Assembly: GCA_016178505.1 (NCBI GenBank)
Contig: JACOTG010000060.1
Coordinates: 1-53,641, forward strand
Origin: Planctomycetota bacterium
Lineage (GTDB): Bacteria > Planctomycetota > JACOTG01
Direction of reading: 5' to 3'
DNA length: 53,641 nucleotides
Part shown: one piece after another, positions 18,220 through 27,027 of the stretch
Position numbering within the stretch: position 1 is the first letter of the stretch
How the letters are laid out: each line of letters opens with the position of its first letter
The notes under the pieces: model-generated
Told to the model about the DNA's origin: nothing
Database searches by the model: none
What the model saw: only the letters and a program-made list of their open reading frames with translations
Translations under genes and position numbers: made by a program

Positions 18220-18522
18220 TCACGTCGTGCGGCGCTGGTACGCGCGCAGGAGGAGCGCTCGGATTTCCTCCGCCGAGCGCATCGCGGCGTCCGCCTGCTT
18301 CAGCTCCGACTGGAGTTTGTCGACGTTGACCTCGCCCTTGGCGGTCGGCTTCGGACGCAAGTTTCCGTCGAGCGCCTCGAGACGGCGCAGTGCGTCCTCG
18401 AGCAAGCCGCCGAACGGCAGCGCGTGCGCTTTCTTCGACGATGCGCACGATGGGCACGAAGGGTCGACCTTCGCGATGGGCGTGGGCGACCCCGCGCCGG
18501 GAATCGGATCGATGCCTGCCAT
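18220..18522 (-). CDS. Small protein with FliE-like C-terminal half
   Basis: 100 residues with high third-position GC and a Gly-rich ribosome site, so I take it as real. The first 30 residues are Pro/Ser-rich and contain CPSC. The remainder is helical. By eye the last 60 residues align with the FliE of this window: FGGLLEDALRRLEAL against FSDVLSQLLSDVNRL, and QADAAMRSAEEIRALLLRAYQ against KADLSMRLLVEVRNRAMEAYQ, with about nine identities over the last 24 positions. It lies just downstream of flgL in the hook-junction operon. It may be a second export or rod-junction adaptor. Chance similarity between short amphipathic helices cannot be excluded. Confidence 0.65.
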   Translation of the reverse strand: MAGIDPIPGAGSPTPIAKVDPSCPSCASSKKAHALPFGGLLEDALRRLEALDGNLRPKPTAKGEVNVDKLQSELKQADAAMRSAEEIRALLLRAYQRRTT

Positions 18523-18537
18523 GGTTCCGTCCCCCTA

Positions 18538-20019
18538 TCAACTCAGGAAGTTGGAGAGCGACAGGTTGAACAGCCGTGCGGTCAGCTGAAGGCCCGTCTG
18601 GAGATGCGTTTCCTCGGTCTGTAGCTTGAGAATCGCTTCACCGATGTCGACGTCTTCGTCCCGCGCGCGCGCGGTCGTGACGGTGTCCTTGGCGTCCTGC
18701 AGGCGCGTCTCGGTTCCATCGAGCAGCGACGATCGAAATCCGAGCTCGCTGAGGCCGGAAATGACCGCGTCCCGACTGGAGCGAAGGTCCTCGAGACGGC
18801 CCCTCACCAGGTCGGTCGTCTCGTCCGCCGGGCGCGAACCGGCTTGGCGAAGGTCGTCCCGAATGGCGATGAGCGTCTCGAAAAGACCTTGAGTCCCCTT
18901 GTACGTCACCGCGACGCGACCGCTTCGAACGACGTTCGTCGTGTCGATGTGCGTCTCGACTTGCGTCGTTGGATCCGTGAACGTCTGATTGGCCCCGTAG
19001 GTGATCGGAGTCGAACCGAGTCCGGCCTCGTTCGTGAGGACTCCCTGCGAGACGAGGGACACATCGCCGTCGAAACCCGCCGTGACGCCCGTGAGGTCGA
19101 GATGGACGGTGTCGCCGACCGTGCTCGCGACTTCCGTGTCGGAGGCGCCCGCAGTGACGAACGCCACGGCCGGACCTCCGTCGAGCGAAACCGTGCCGGT
19201 GACGCCGTCGGCCGACACGGTGAGATGGATCTTGTGCGTGCCGGCCTGTCCGATGACGGTGTCCGACGACGCGGATGATGCGCTGGGGACGGCGCCCGAT
19301 GCCGAGTCGCCGCCGCCCGGGAGAGATCCGTCGCCGTACGTCGTCGCCGTGTGCTTCACCCGCAGGAGCGTCGACCCGATCCCGTTGTCGCCGCCGCTCG
19401 ACGAGGCACGGGCTCCTGTTTCCGTTTGGAAGACGGTGCGGCCCCGTCCCGTCGGTCCGAAGAGCGCCTCGCCCGACGAGCCGGTCGCCAAGAACGCGCC
19501 ACGCGAGATCTCGACTTCGCGCGTCGTCGTACTTCCGTTGAATGCGACGACGTCGGACGTCCCGGATGCGCTCTCGACGAATGGCGGCTGGTCTGTTCGC
19601 GTGCCTCCGAAGAGGAATCGCCCGTCCGCGGACGAGTTTGCGATCGTCAGGGCCTGTTTGATTGCCTCGTCGATCGCATTGCCCGCAGTCCTCCGATCCG
19701 ACGCGTTTCGTGCGCCATTGATCGCGTCGAGCACTTGGGTTTCCACGTCGGACAACAGATTGGAGAGCTGCTGCAACGCGCCGGTCGCCGGGTCGATCGT
19801 GGAGCGCGCATCGGCGACGTTCGCGAGCAGCCGGTCGAGCGACGACTCGTCGCGTTTTCGCGCGAGCACGCGCGATGCGGCCGCTGGATTGTCGGATGGC
19901 CGTTGCAGCTTCTTGCCCGACGAGACCTCGTCTTGCGCCCTCGCGAGACGGAGCAAGTTCGCGTTCAGGTTCGCGCGCGCCTGAAGATAGAAGCTGTTGG
20001 AGGAAATGCGCAGTGTCAT
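18538..20019 (-). CDS. flgL: Hook-filament junction protein FlgL (HAP3), enlarged
   Basis: 493 residues, against roughly 300 in enteric bacteria. The N-terminal flagellin-like helix pair is clear (LARAQDEVSSGKKLQRPSDNPAAASRVLA; FLFGGTRTDQPPF follows). The C-terminal helix (DIGEAILKLQTEETHLQTGLQLTARLFNLSLSNFL) matches FlgL. Between them, about residues 190-370, is a Gly/Thr/Ser-rich beta domain that would protrude from the junction. FlgL joins hook and filament after export by the type III system with FlgN as chaperone. It follows flgK by 13 bases. Confidence 0.93.
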   Translation of the reverse strand: MTLRISSNSFYLQARANLNANLLRLARAQDEVSSGKKLQRPSDNPAAASRVLARKRDESSLDRLLANVADARSTIDPATGALQQLSNLLSDVETQVLDAINGARNASDRRTAGNAIDEAIKQALTIANSSADGRFLFGGTRTDQPPFVESASGTSDVVAFNGSTTTREVEISRGAFLATGSSGEALFGPTGRGRTVFQTETGARASSSGGDNGIGSTLLRVKHTATTYGDGSLPGGGDSASGAVPSASSASSDTVIGQAGTHKIHLTVSADGVTGTVSLDGGPAVAFVTAGASDTEVASTVGDTVHLDLTGVTAGFDGDVSLVSQGVLTNEAGLGSTPITYGANQTFTDPTTQVETHIDTTNVVRSGRVAVTYKGTQGLFETLIAIRDDLRQAGSRPADETTDLVRGRLEDLRSSRDAVISGLSELGFRSSLLDGTETRLQDAKDTVTTARARDEDVDIGEAILKLQTEETHLQTGLQLTARLFNLSLSNFLS

Positions 20020-20032
20020 CGCGATGTCGCTT

Positions 20033-22387
20033 TCACCGGATCAAGTTCAGGAGTTCCTGCGAGACTTGGTTGGTCACCGAGATGAACCGAGCTGCGCTCT
20101 CGAACGATCGTTGGAACTGGATCATGTTGACCATTTCCTCGTCGAGCGAGACGCCGGACACCGATTCACGTTCCTTGGAGAGTCCGTCGAAGACCGACTG
20201 CTGTACGGTTGCGACCTGATCGGCCGATTGCACGTCCTGCGCGACTCCCGTGACCAGCGCGGCGTGGAACTCGGAGGCGCTGAGGCCGGAAAGCCCGTCG
20301 AGGCGACGCGACGCCAGCGCCGCCAAGCGAACGGCGGCGCCGTTGTCGCCTGCGTCGGGGCCGAGCCCGAGCGCGATGGCCGAGGGCTTGCCGTCGACGG
20401 AAGGATCGATGGCGATCGTGTCGGCGGTCGCTCCCGTGAAGAAGCCCGCAAGTCCGAGTGCCGGGAGGATATCCGCCGTGTCGGGTTGGCCGACGAGGTC
20501 CAGCTTGAACGAATCGCCGGAGGTCGCGCTGATCGCCCCAGCCGAGAACCGCACGACGACGCCGTCGGCCACCGTGAGCGCGCCTCCGGGAATGTAGGTC
20601 GAACCCACGTCGAGCACGGCGACTTGCGTGTCATTCGCGTCGAACACGCCGACTTGAAGACCAGCCGTGAGACCGATCGTGCCGTTGGACAGCGCGCGAA
20701 AGGTGAACGAGTCGTTCGTGGTTCCGCTGTAGCTCCCCTCGATGCGCGGGCTCGCGGAGGTCGTGCTGCCGGTCTCGAGCGTCGTGGACAAGCCGAGCGT
20801 CGCGGCTGGCGTGCCGATCCCGTCGGTGATCGCGAGCGAACTCGACGGGCCGGAGGTGAGGCTCGCCAGGACGACCTTTCCGTTGCTGACCGAGGCGGAT
20901 GTGCCGGTGAGTTGAGCGTTGAGCACCGCCGCTACCTCGTCGGCGGTCGCCTGCGAAATGTCGGCGAAGTCGCCCGAGTTGAACGTCACCGTTTGCGAGG
21001 CGCCGCCGTCGACCGACACGGAAAGCGTGTTTCCGTTCGCCAACGCAAACGTGCTTCCGGGGGTCGCCGTGCTGGTGATCGTGCCGTGGACGGAACCAAA
21101 CGAGCTTGCGCGGTCGGGGAGGGGGTCGAGGCGCGGACTGAATTCGAATCCGTACCCCGATTCCGCGGTGATGCGCAGGCGACCCGAGTCGTCCGCCTGC
21201 GCTCGAATGTGAGCGATCGCGTCTACGGCTGCTGCGAGCGACGTCATCGTCGTCGTTTGGGGGTCGATCGTGATCGATGTTCGGTCGACCGCGCCTGTCG
21301 CGAGGTTCACCACCGCGACCTGGAGGACGCCACTCTTCGGATCGATCGGGAGACCGGCGTTCGCGAGCACGTCGTCGTTCGGGTCGCCGTTGCCATTTCG
21401 GTCGATGGCCGGCTGTGACGACGTCGCCGACTGCAGCGGACCCGACAGGCGAACGCCCGTCGCATGGATCCGGTTGAACTCGAGCGCGAGGTTCTTGGCC
21501 AGATCGTCGAGTTGACTTCGAAGGCCGGGAATCTTGTTCGACGAGAGGTCCAGCAATGCGGGCAGTTGTCCGTTTCGAAACGTCAGCGGGTCGGCGCCCG
21601 AACCGTACTTGACCTGGAACTCGCCGGACGGCGTCGTGTCGAGACGCAGGGTTCCTGCACGGGAGCCGGAAGCGAGGAGTCGGCCTGCCGAGATGACCGA
21701 GATCGTTCCGTCCGCCGCGGTCACGGTTTGCACGTCCACGATCTTCGAAAGTTCCTGCAAGGCGGCGTCGCGCGCGTCCTCGAATTCGGCCGAGGCTCCA
21801 ACGTTTCCGCCCGCTGCCGCTCGGGCCTCTCGAATGCGAACGTTGAGGTTCGCGATCGTCGACGAGATGCGATTCACCTCGCTGATGCTCGATGCCAACT
21901 GCGAACCGACGTCGGCATCGACGCCAGCGAGGTCGGAGGAGAGCCGCCGAAACTCGCGCACGACGGCCTCGGCCGAAGACAGCGCCGAGCTTCGGCGCTC
22001 GCTGCTGTCTGGCTCCGCGGTCAAAGCAGAAAGGGACGAGAACAAGCTGTCGAGTGACGTCCCGAGATCCGAATCGCCGCCCGCGCCCAGCACGTTCTCG
22101 ATGTCGCGCAGCCGATCACGCTGCACTTCTGCGCCTCCGAGGCTCGAGTTCGAACTCTGGAGACGAGCCGTGACGAAGTCGTTGACGACGCGCCTGACGT
22201 CGGAGACCTCGACGCCGCGGCCGGCCTGGATTCGGGGGCCAGAGATCGTCGGGCTCAACGCCGCGAATCGAATGCTCCGCCGCGTGAAGCCGGGCGTGTC
22301 GACGTTGGCCACGTTGTTGCCGGTCACGTCGAGCGCGATCTGCGAGGCGAGCAGCGCTCGCAATCCGATGTCGAAGCCAAGCATCAT
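20033..22387 (-). CDS. flgK: Hook-associated protein FlgK (HAP1), enlarged
   Basis: 784 residues from ATG 22387 (the frame is open further upstream but noncoding there). The N-terminus has the axial signature LDVTGNNVANVDTPGFTRRS. A coiled coil ending near ALQELSKIVDVQTV follows, as in FlgK. The C-terminus (GVSLDEEMVNMIQFQRSFESAARFISV) is typical. Enteric FlgK has about 550 residues; the extra mass is beta-rich inserts. One insert (about 444-538) is clearly homologous to an insert in FlgE of this window. Two adjacent ATG codons make the start MM; a weak purine-rich ribosome site is present. flgN, encoding its chaperone, is just upstream. Confidence 0.94.
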   Translation of the reverse strand: MMLGFDIGLRALLASQIALDVTGNNVANVDTPGFTRRSIRFAALSPTISGPRIQAGRGVEVSDVRRVVNDFVTARLQSSNSSLGGAEVQRDRLRDIENVLGAGGDSDLGTSLDSLFSSLSALTAEPDSSERRSSALSSAEAVVREFRRLSSDLAGVDADVGSQLASSISEVNRISSTIANLNVRIREARAAAGGNVGASAEFEDARDAALQELSKIVDVQTVTAADGTISVISAGRLLASGSRAGTLRLDTTPSGEFQVKYGSGADPLTFRNGQLPALLDLSSNKIPGLRSQLDDLAKNLALEFNRIHATGVRLSGPLQSATSSQPAIDRNGNGDPNDDVLANAGLPIDPKSGVLQVAVVNLATGAVDRTSITIDPQTTTMTSLAAAVDAIAHIRAQADDSGRLRITAESGYGFEFSPRLDPLPDRASSFGSVHGTITSTATPGSTFALANGNTLSVSVDGGASQTVTFNSGDFADISQATADEVAAVLNAQLTGTSASVSNGKVVLASLTSGPSSSLAITDGIGTPAATLGLSTTLETGSTTSASPRIEGSYSGTTNDSFTFRALSNGTIGLTAGLQVGVFDANDTQVAVLDVGSTYIPGGALTVADGVVVRFSAGAISATSGDSFKLDLVGQPDTADILPALGLAGFFTGATADTIAIDPSVDGKPSAIALGLGPDAGDNGAAVRLAALASRRLDGLSGLSASEFHAALVTGVAQDVQSADQVATVQQSVFDGLSKERESVSGVSLDEEMVNMIQFQRSFESAARFISVTNQVSQELLNLIR

Positions 22388-22401
22388 GGGACGTTCTTTC
22401 T

Positions 22402-22938
22402 CTAGAGATCCGCGTCGAAGAGGACCGGCGGGGCGTCGGTCGCCGCGAGCCGTCCAAGGCTCGCGTACGACTTCGGCGCGTCCGGTGGCCCGGCGATCAC
22501 GTGGAGGAGCGTCGACACGACGTCTAGCGCCTGGCGAAGCAGCATCGCGTCGGTTCGCACGCGAAGCTGCGTCTCGAGGAGGACCGATCGCAGATCCTCG
22601 CGCAGGATTCGAATGCCTTCGGCCCTCTCCGGCGACAGGCGACCACACATCTCGCGCAGCGACGCGTCGTGCGCGAGCCCGAATTCCTTCGTGATCGCGG
22701 CGACGAGCGGAACGCGCGCCTCGGAAAGTTCGCGAGCCTTTTCGGACAGGAGGCGGAGGGCCTCGACGCGGGCTTCGAGTACGTCCGCCGCCGCGAACGC
22801 GCGCACCGCGTCGGCGAGCGACGTCTCGGCTTCGAGGAGGCGCCGCCGAATGGCGAGCTCGTCACGCAGGTTCGCCTCGAGGTGGCCGATCGCCGTCGCC
22901 GGCGGAGTCGGCGCATTGTCGATGTCGATCTCGATCAT
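22402..22938 (-). CDS. flgN: Flagellar export chaperone FlgN
   Basis: 178 residues, nearly all alpha-helical (HLEANLRDELAIRRRLLEAE; AREMCGRLSPERAEGIRILREDL is the second conserved block). It fits the FlgN family in size, helical pattern and position between flgJ and flgK. FlgN binds the C-terminal helices of FlgK and FlgL and delivers them to FlhA. The start overlaps the flgJ stop by four bases. Sequence conservation in the family is low, so the location supports the call strongly. Confidence 0.85.
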   Translation of the reverse strand: MIEIDIDNAPTPPATAIGHLEANLRDELAIRRRLLEAETSLADAVRAFAAADVLEARVEALRLLSEKARELSEARVPLVAAITKEFGLAHDASLREMCGRLSPERAEGIRILREDLRSVLLETQLRVRTDAMLLRQALDVVSTLLHVIAGPPDAPKSYASLGRLAATDAPPVLFDADL

Positions 22939-23396
22939 GGTGTCGCTCCGGCCGAGGGGGTTGGCGCCGTGCGCGCCATCGCGCGCGTGTCGACGCGGGT
23001 CAGAGGTCTTGCTGCAGGAACGGAAAAACGCGTCGTCAGGGGTAACGGGCCGTGCGACGCGGCGCCGCTCTTGATGGTCGCCGGCGGAGGACCGAGCGAC
23101 TTCTCGATCTGCGCCGCGAGCCCGAATCCCTTACCGGCGAGCGAATCGCCGAGCGTCGATTGAAACAGACCGCGATAGATCTCGGAGCCGGCGCCTTCGC
23201 CAAAGAGCCCGGTGAGCCCGGCGGTCATCTCCTTCACGAGCATCGACAGGAAAAGGGACTCGAATTGTGTCGACACCTCGTGAAGGCGTTGCGCCTTGGC
23301 CGCCGCGCCGCCCTTGACCGCGCCGGCAGGCGCGCGAAATGCGGCGAGGCCGGTCGGCGGCGCGAGGGTTCCCAGGTTGAGGTCCGTCAAGCTCAC
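22935..23396 (-). CDS. flgJ: Rod-binding protein FlgJ (rod cap domain only)
   Basis: 153 residues with the rod-binding domain: VSTQFESLFLSMLVKEMTAG, then GLFGEGAGSEIYRGLFQSTLGDSLAGKGFGLA. The C-terminal muramidase domain of enteric FlgJ is absent, as in many other bacteria. A separate lytic enzyme must open the peptidoglycan, and none is encoded in the window. The last 45 residues are Pro/Ala/Arg-rich and probably disordered. It overlaps flgI and flgN by four bases each. Confidence 0.92.
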   Translation of the reverse strand: MSLTDLNLGTLAPPTGLAAFRAPAGAVKGGAAAKAQRLHEVSTQFESLFLSMLVKEMTAGLTGLFGEGAGSEIYRGLFQSTLGDSLAGKGFGLAAQIEKSLGPPPATIKSGAASHGPLPLTTRFSVPAARPLTRVDTRAMARTAPTPSAGATP

Positions 23397-24502
23397 ATGA
23401 TCACCAGTTCGGCATGCAGGGCGCCCGCAACTTTGAGGGCTTGGAAGATCTGGCTGAGATCTCGCGGCGACACACCGAGCGCGTTGAGGGCCTCGGCCAC
23501 TTCTTTGACGGTGACGCCACCGGGCACGACAACGAGCGCCTTTTGCTCCTCGTTTGCGGTCACTTCGGTACGCGGGACGACCTCGGTCTTGCCGTCGGAA
23601 AGCGGTGCGGGCTGGGACACGATGGGCGATTCGCTGACGGTGAAGCTGAGGTTGCCGTGCGTGATGATGACCGTGTCGATCACCACGTGCTCACCGGCGA
23701 CGACCGTTCCCGTGCGGTCGTTGATGACGACACGCGCAACCTCTTCGGGTTCGACGGAGAGCCCGAGCAGCTGCTGGATGAAGTCGGTGGAGCGTTCCTT
23801 CGCGAATTCATCGGGCACGCGAATGCGGATCGTGCCGCCGTCGATCGCGGCGGCGGTCCCGCGGAACTTCGTGTTCACGGCGTCCGCAACTCGAAATGCG
23901 TTTGCGAAGCCCGCATGGCGCAGCACCAGGTCGACCGTGCCCGAAGCCGACACGGGGCGCATCGGCACCTCGCGCTCGACCGTGGCGCCGTTCGGAATGC
24001 GTCCGACCGTCGGATGGTTCTTCTGCACCGACGCCGCCTGCCCTGCAGTGATGAATCCGCCGACGGACACCGGTCCTCGGGCGATCGCGTAGACCTCATT
24101 GTCTTGACCCTTCAGCTCCGTGACGAGCAGCTCTCCGCCGAAGAGGCTCGTCGCGTCCATTTCCGCGCTGACCAGGACGTCGATCTCCGAGCCGTTTCGC
24201 GCGTACGGCGGAAGGGTTGCACTCACCGAAACCAGCGCAGAGTTCTTCGGATTCAGATCACGCGCGTCGACCGAGATTCCCCCGAGGTGCGAGTAGTAGC
24301 TCGCCAGGATCTGTCGCGTCACTTTGCTTTGATCGCCGGACTGGTTGAGGCCCACGACCACGCCGATGCCGGTGAGTTGGTTCGAGCGCACGTTGTGGAC
24401 GTCCACCAATTCCGAAACCCGAACGGAGCCGGCCGTCGCGTGCGAAGCGATCGCCAACGCAAGCAACCATGCCCATTGCGGCCGAATGCGAATTCTCGTC
24501 AT
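23393..24502 (-). CDS. flgI: Flagellar P-ring protein FlgI
   Basis: 369 residues, the usual length. A Sec signal peptide (WAWLLALAIASHATAG) is followed by the highly conserved RVSELVDVHNVRSNQLTGIGVVVGLNQSGD. Later motifs NVAAVMVSATLPPYARNGSEIDV-type (here LVSVSATLPPYARNGSEID), LVLRHAGFANAFRVADAVN and PGGVTVKEVAEALNALGVSPRDL confirm it. FlgI forms the bushing in the peptidoglycan layer with the help of FlgA. It is cotranscribed with flgH and flgA upstream and flgJ downstream. Confidence 0.97.
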   Translation of the reverse strand: MTRIRIRPQWAWLLALAIASHATAGSVRVSELVDVHNVRSNQLTGIGVVVGLNQSGDQSKVTRQILASYYSHLGGISVDARDLNPKNSALVSVSATLPPYARNGSEIDVLVSAEMDATSLFGGELLVTELKGQDNEVYAIARGPVSVGGFITAGQAASVQKNHPTVGRIPNGATVEREVPMRPVSASGTVDLVLRHAGFANAFRVADAVNTKFRGTAAAIDGGTIRIRVPDEFAKERSTDFIQQLLGLSVEPEEVARVVINDRTGTVVAGEHVVIDTVIITHGNLSFTVSESPIVSQPAPLSDGKTEVVPRTEVTANEEQKALVVVPGGVTVKEVAEALNALGVSPRDLSQIFQALKVAGALHAELVIM

Positions 24503-24520
24503 CTCGATTCCCCCGTCGGA

Positions 24521-25138
24521 TCAGAAGGGCCAGATGAAGTCGAGGAACGTCTCGAACCAACCCTTGTTCGTCGTGTCCGTGAGCGGGCCATCGCCCTCGT
24601 ATTCGACGGACGCGTTCGCCACGTTTTCCGACTGCACGCTGTTCGCGGCGCTGACATCGCGCGGGCGAACGATCCCGGTGATCTTGATCGACTTGGTCTC
24701 ACGATCGACCTTGATCTTGCGGCGTCCCTCGATGACGAGGTTTCCGTTCGGAAGGACGTCGATGACGACGGCGCCGAGGCTCGTCTCGAAGCTTCCGTCC
24801 TTGTTGTAGGTGCCCGCGCCGTCGAATTTGCGCTTCGCGTCGTAGGTCGCGTCGACCGGGAGGTTGAATGCGTTCGGCTTGATGCCGAACTTCGACAGCG
24901 CCGCGTCGAGCGACGTCGTTTTCTCGAGCGTCGACTTTTCGTCATTCTTGATGCGTTGCTGCTCGTGGATCACGATCGTCACGACGTCACCGCGATCGTG
25001 TGCTTTGTCGTCGGCGTAGAGCGAGTGCATCGGGTGCTCGCCGCGATTGAACAGCGACTGCGCTCGCGCCGTGCAGGGGACGAGTGCCGCCGCGACGACG
25101 ACGAGCGACGTGAGAGCCGTCTTAGCGTTGCGGTTCAT
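24521..25138 (-). CDS. flgH: Flagellar L-ring protein FlgH
   Basis: 205 residues. Recognised by SLYADDKAHDRGDVVTIVI, by FDGAGTYNKDGSFETSLGAVV and by VLPNGNLVIEGRRKIKVD with RPRDVSAANSVQSENVANA. These are core FlgH motifs of the outer-membrane ring. The signal peptide contains Cys22, but Pro precedes it (LVPC), so the usual lipobox is poor and the protein may be processed by ordinary signal peptidase at ARA-Q. Its start lies 17 bases inside flgA, with GAGGAGA upstream. Confidence 0.95.
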   Translation of the reverse strand: MNRNAKTALTSLVVVAAALVPCTARAQSLFNRGEHPMHSLYADDKAHDRGDVVTIVIHEQQRIKNDEKSTLEKTTSLDAALSKFGIKPNAFNLPVDATYDAKRKFDGAGTYNKDGSFETSLGAVVIDVLPNGNLVIEGRRKIKVDRETKSIKITGIVRPRDVSAANSVQSENVANASVEYEGDGPLTDTTNKGWFETFLDFIWPF

Positions 25139-26195
25139 GGTTGTTGGTCTCCTCGACTGGAGGTGCGTCGGCCGGCCTTTGTGGCTGCGTCGACGAATCG
25201 GCCTCGATCATCCCCGGACCGCACACTTTCGCGGTCACGATCCGTTGAGAGTCGACGTTCACCACCGGGATGACGTCGCCGACCACACCATCCTTCTGGG
25301 CTTGAACGAGCGTGCTCACGGTGAGTGCCCCACGGTGCGCGACCAACCGCAACGTCTCGCCTTTTCGCACGGCCGGCGGAAGATAGAAGTCGGACCGGAC
25401 GAGGGGCTTTCCGGGCTCGAGATCTCGTGCGACGCGGAGTATCGCGAGCTCGTTGGCGTTGCGAACGAGGGGTTCGCGAAGGTCGGTCACTTCGACGCGC
25501 TTTCGCTCGAGGGATGCGGCGCCGACGGCGTCGCCTCGGCGCATGCGGGACTTCACGACGAACGCGTCCGCAAAGGCGCGTGCGGAAACGCGAAGCGGAA
25601 GCTTCGAGTAGCGCTTGCCATCCACGCGGAACTCCACCGTGATCGGCAAGGTGCCGCGGTCGCGATGCGGCCCGAGCCAATCGAAGACGATTTCATTCGA
25701 CTCGCGGCCGAGCGGGACGACGACCGGCGCGGCGACGTCGGGCGGCTCGATCGTCACTTCGACGCCCGGCTCCGCGTCGACGGCGCGCTGGACGTACGTG
25801 CGCGTGGCCTCGGCGAGATCGGACGGCAAGTACGTTCGAGCTCTGGTCTCGAATCGCGTCTCGAACGGGCCGGTCAAGCTCGTCGCTTCGGCGTCGAATC
25901 CAGCCGCGCGCAGCGATGCGCGAACGGTTTCGAGCGCGATCGATTGCGGAATGCCGGGCCCCGGAGTCGCCGCAACGTCGAGCGATTCGAGCCGGTTCCG
26001 GCGCGCGTCGTCGCCGCCATCGATCGTCGCGACGTCGCCGAGGCGTACGGAGAGGCCGGTGGATTCCGCCGATGCCCGAAGGACGACCGCACACGGCTTC
26101 ACGGTTTTCGCCGCGCCGTCCGGTGCGGCCGGCGCGGCGGATGCGACGCCGAGAAGCGTGACGGCGAGCGCGAGCGCGGGTAGACGTCGAGTCAT
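25122..26195 (-). CDS. flgA: P-ring assembly chaperone FlgA
   Basis: 357 residues with a signal peptide (RRLPALALAVTLLGVASAAPAA). The C-terminal half holds the SAF-like FlgA domain: VKSRMRRGDAVGAASLERKRVEVTDL, then AILRVARDLEPGKPLVRSDFY and VRKGETLRLVAHRGALTVST. FlgA is a periplasmic chaperone that stops FlgI polymerising too early. The N-terminal 200 residues are longer than in enteric FlgA (about 219 residues in all). The C-terminal 30 residues, which overlap the flgH start, are Pro/Gln/Glu-rich and probably disordered. GAAGGA precedes the ATG. Confidence 0.92.
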   Translation of the reverse strand: MTRRLPALALAVTLLGVASAAPAAPDGAAKTVKPCAVVLRASAESTGLSVRLGDVATIDGGDDARRNRLESLDVAATPGPGIPQSIALETVRASLRAAGFDAEATSLTGPFETRFETRARTYLPSDLAEATRTYVQRAVDAEPGVEVTIEPPDVAAPVVVPLGRESNEIVFDWLGPHRDRGTLPITVEFRVDGKRYSKLPLRVSARAFADAFVVKSRMRRGDAVGAASLERKRVEVTDLREPLVRNANELAILRVARDLEPGKPLVRSDFYLPPAVRKGETLRLVAHRGALTVSTLVQAQKDGVVGDVIPVVNVDSQRIVTAKVCGPGMIEADSSTQPQRPADAPPVEETNNHEPQR

Positions 26196-26210
26196 GGGCG
26201 TTCCTTCGCG

Positions 26211-27002
26211 TTATCGATTGAGGGCGTTGAGGGTGCTGAGCATCTCGTCGGTCGTGCGGATGGCGCGCGAGTTGATCTCGTACGCGCGCTGCGCCGTGAT
26301 GAGCCCGACGAGCTCGGTGACGACGTCGACGTTCGATCCTTCGAGGAAGCCCTGCTGAAGCTCCCCCGCGCACTGCGTTCCGGGCGTGACGGTTTGAGGA
26401 GATCCGCTCGCCGGCGACTCTTCGAAGAGGTTCGCGCCGCGGCTCGAGAGGCCGGCCGGGTTCACGAACCGGACGAGCGTGATCTGACCCACCTGAGTCT
26501 GCGAGTTCGGGGCGCCCGCGGTGCGCACCGCGACGCCGCCGTCGGCTCCGATCGTGACGTCCGTCGTGTCGGACGGGAGCGTGATCGCCGGGACCAGTCG
26601 CTTTCCGTCCGAAGTGACGAGGTTCAGATCGCGATCGACCTGGAGCGATCCCGCGCGAGTATAGGCGTTCGTCCCGTCCGGCAGGGTGACCTGAAAGAAG
26701 CCGTCGCCTTGGATCGCGACGTCGAGGTTTCGACCGGTGCCTTGCAAAGTCCCGGGCGTGAAGATCTTCGTCGTCGCGACGGCCTTCGAGCCGCTTCCCA
26801 CCTGGAGTCCCGTCGGCGCCTGGAATCCCTGCGCGACGTCGAGTCCCGGACGCTGATAGCTCACGTAGAGGAGATCCTGGAAGTCGATCTGGCTCTTCTT
26901 GAACCCAGACGTGTTCACGTTCGCCAGGTTGTTGGCGATGACGTCGACGGACAGCTGTTGGGCCTTCATGCCCGTCGCCGCCGTGTAGAGAGCCTTGATC
27001 AT
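26211..27002 (-). CDS. flgG: Distal rod protein FlgG
   Basis: 263 residues, the expected length. The start MIKALYTAATGMKAQQLSVD and DVIANNLANVNTSGFKKSQIDFQ are near-universal FlgG sequences. Further marks are LQGTGRNLDVAIQGDGFFQV, and the C-terminal LVGLITAQRAYEINSRAIRT. It forms the drive-shaft segment through the P and L rings. The gene lies between flgF and flgA, the common order. GGAG is placed well before the ATG. Confidence 0.98.
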   Translation of the reverse strand: MIKALYTAATGMKAQQLSVDVIANNLANVNTSGFKKSQIDFQDLLYVSYQRPGLDVAQGFQAPTGLQVGSGSKAVATTKIFTPGTLQGTGRNLDVAIQGDGFFQVTLPDGTNAYTRAGSLQVDRDLNLVTSDGKRLVPAITLPSDTTDVTIGADGGVAVRTAGAPNSQTQVGQITLVRFVNPAGLSSRGANLFEESPASGSPQTVTPGTQCAGELQQGFLEGSNVDVVTELVGLITAQRAYEINSRAIRTTDEMLSTLNALNR

Positions 27003-27027
27003 TGGTTTCTCCGTTCCCTTTTCGCGG

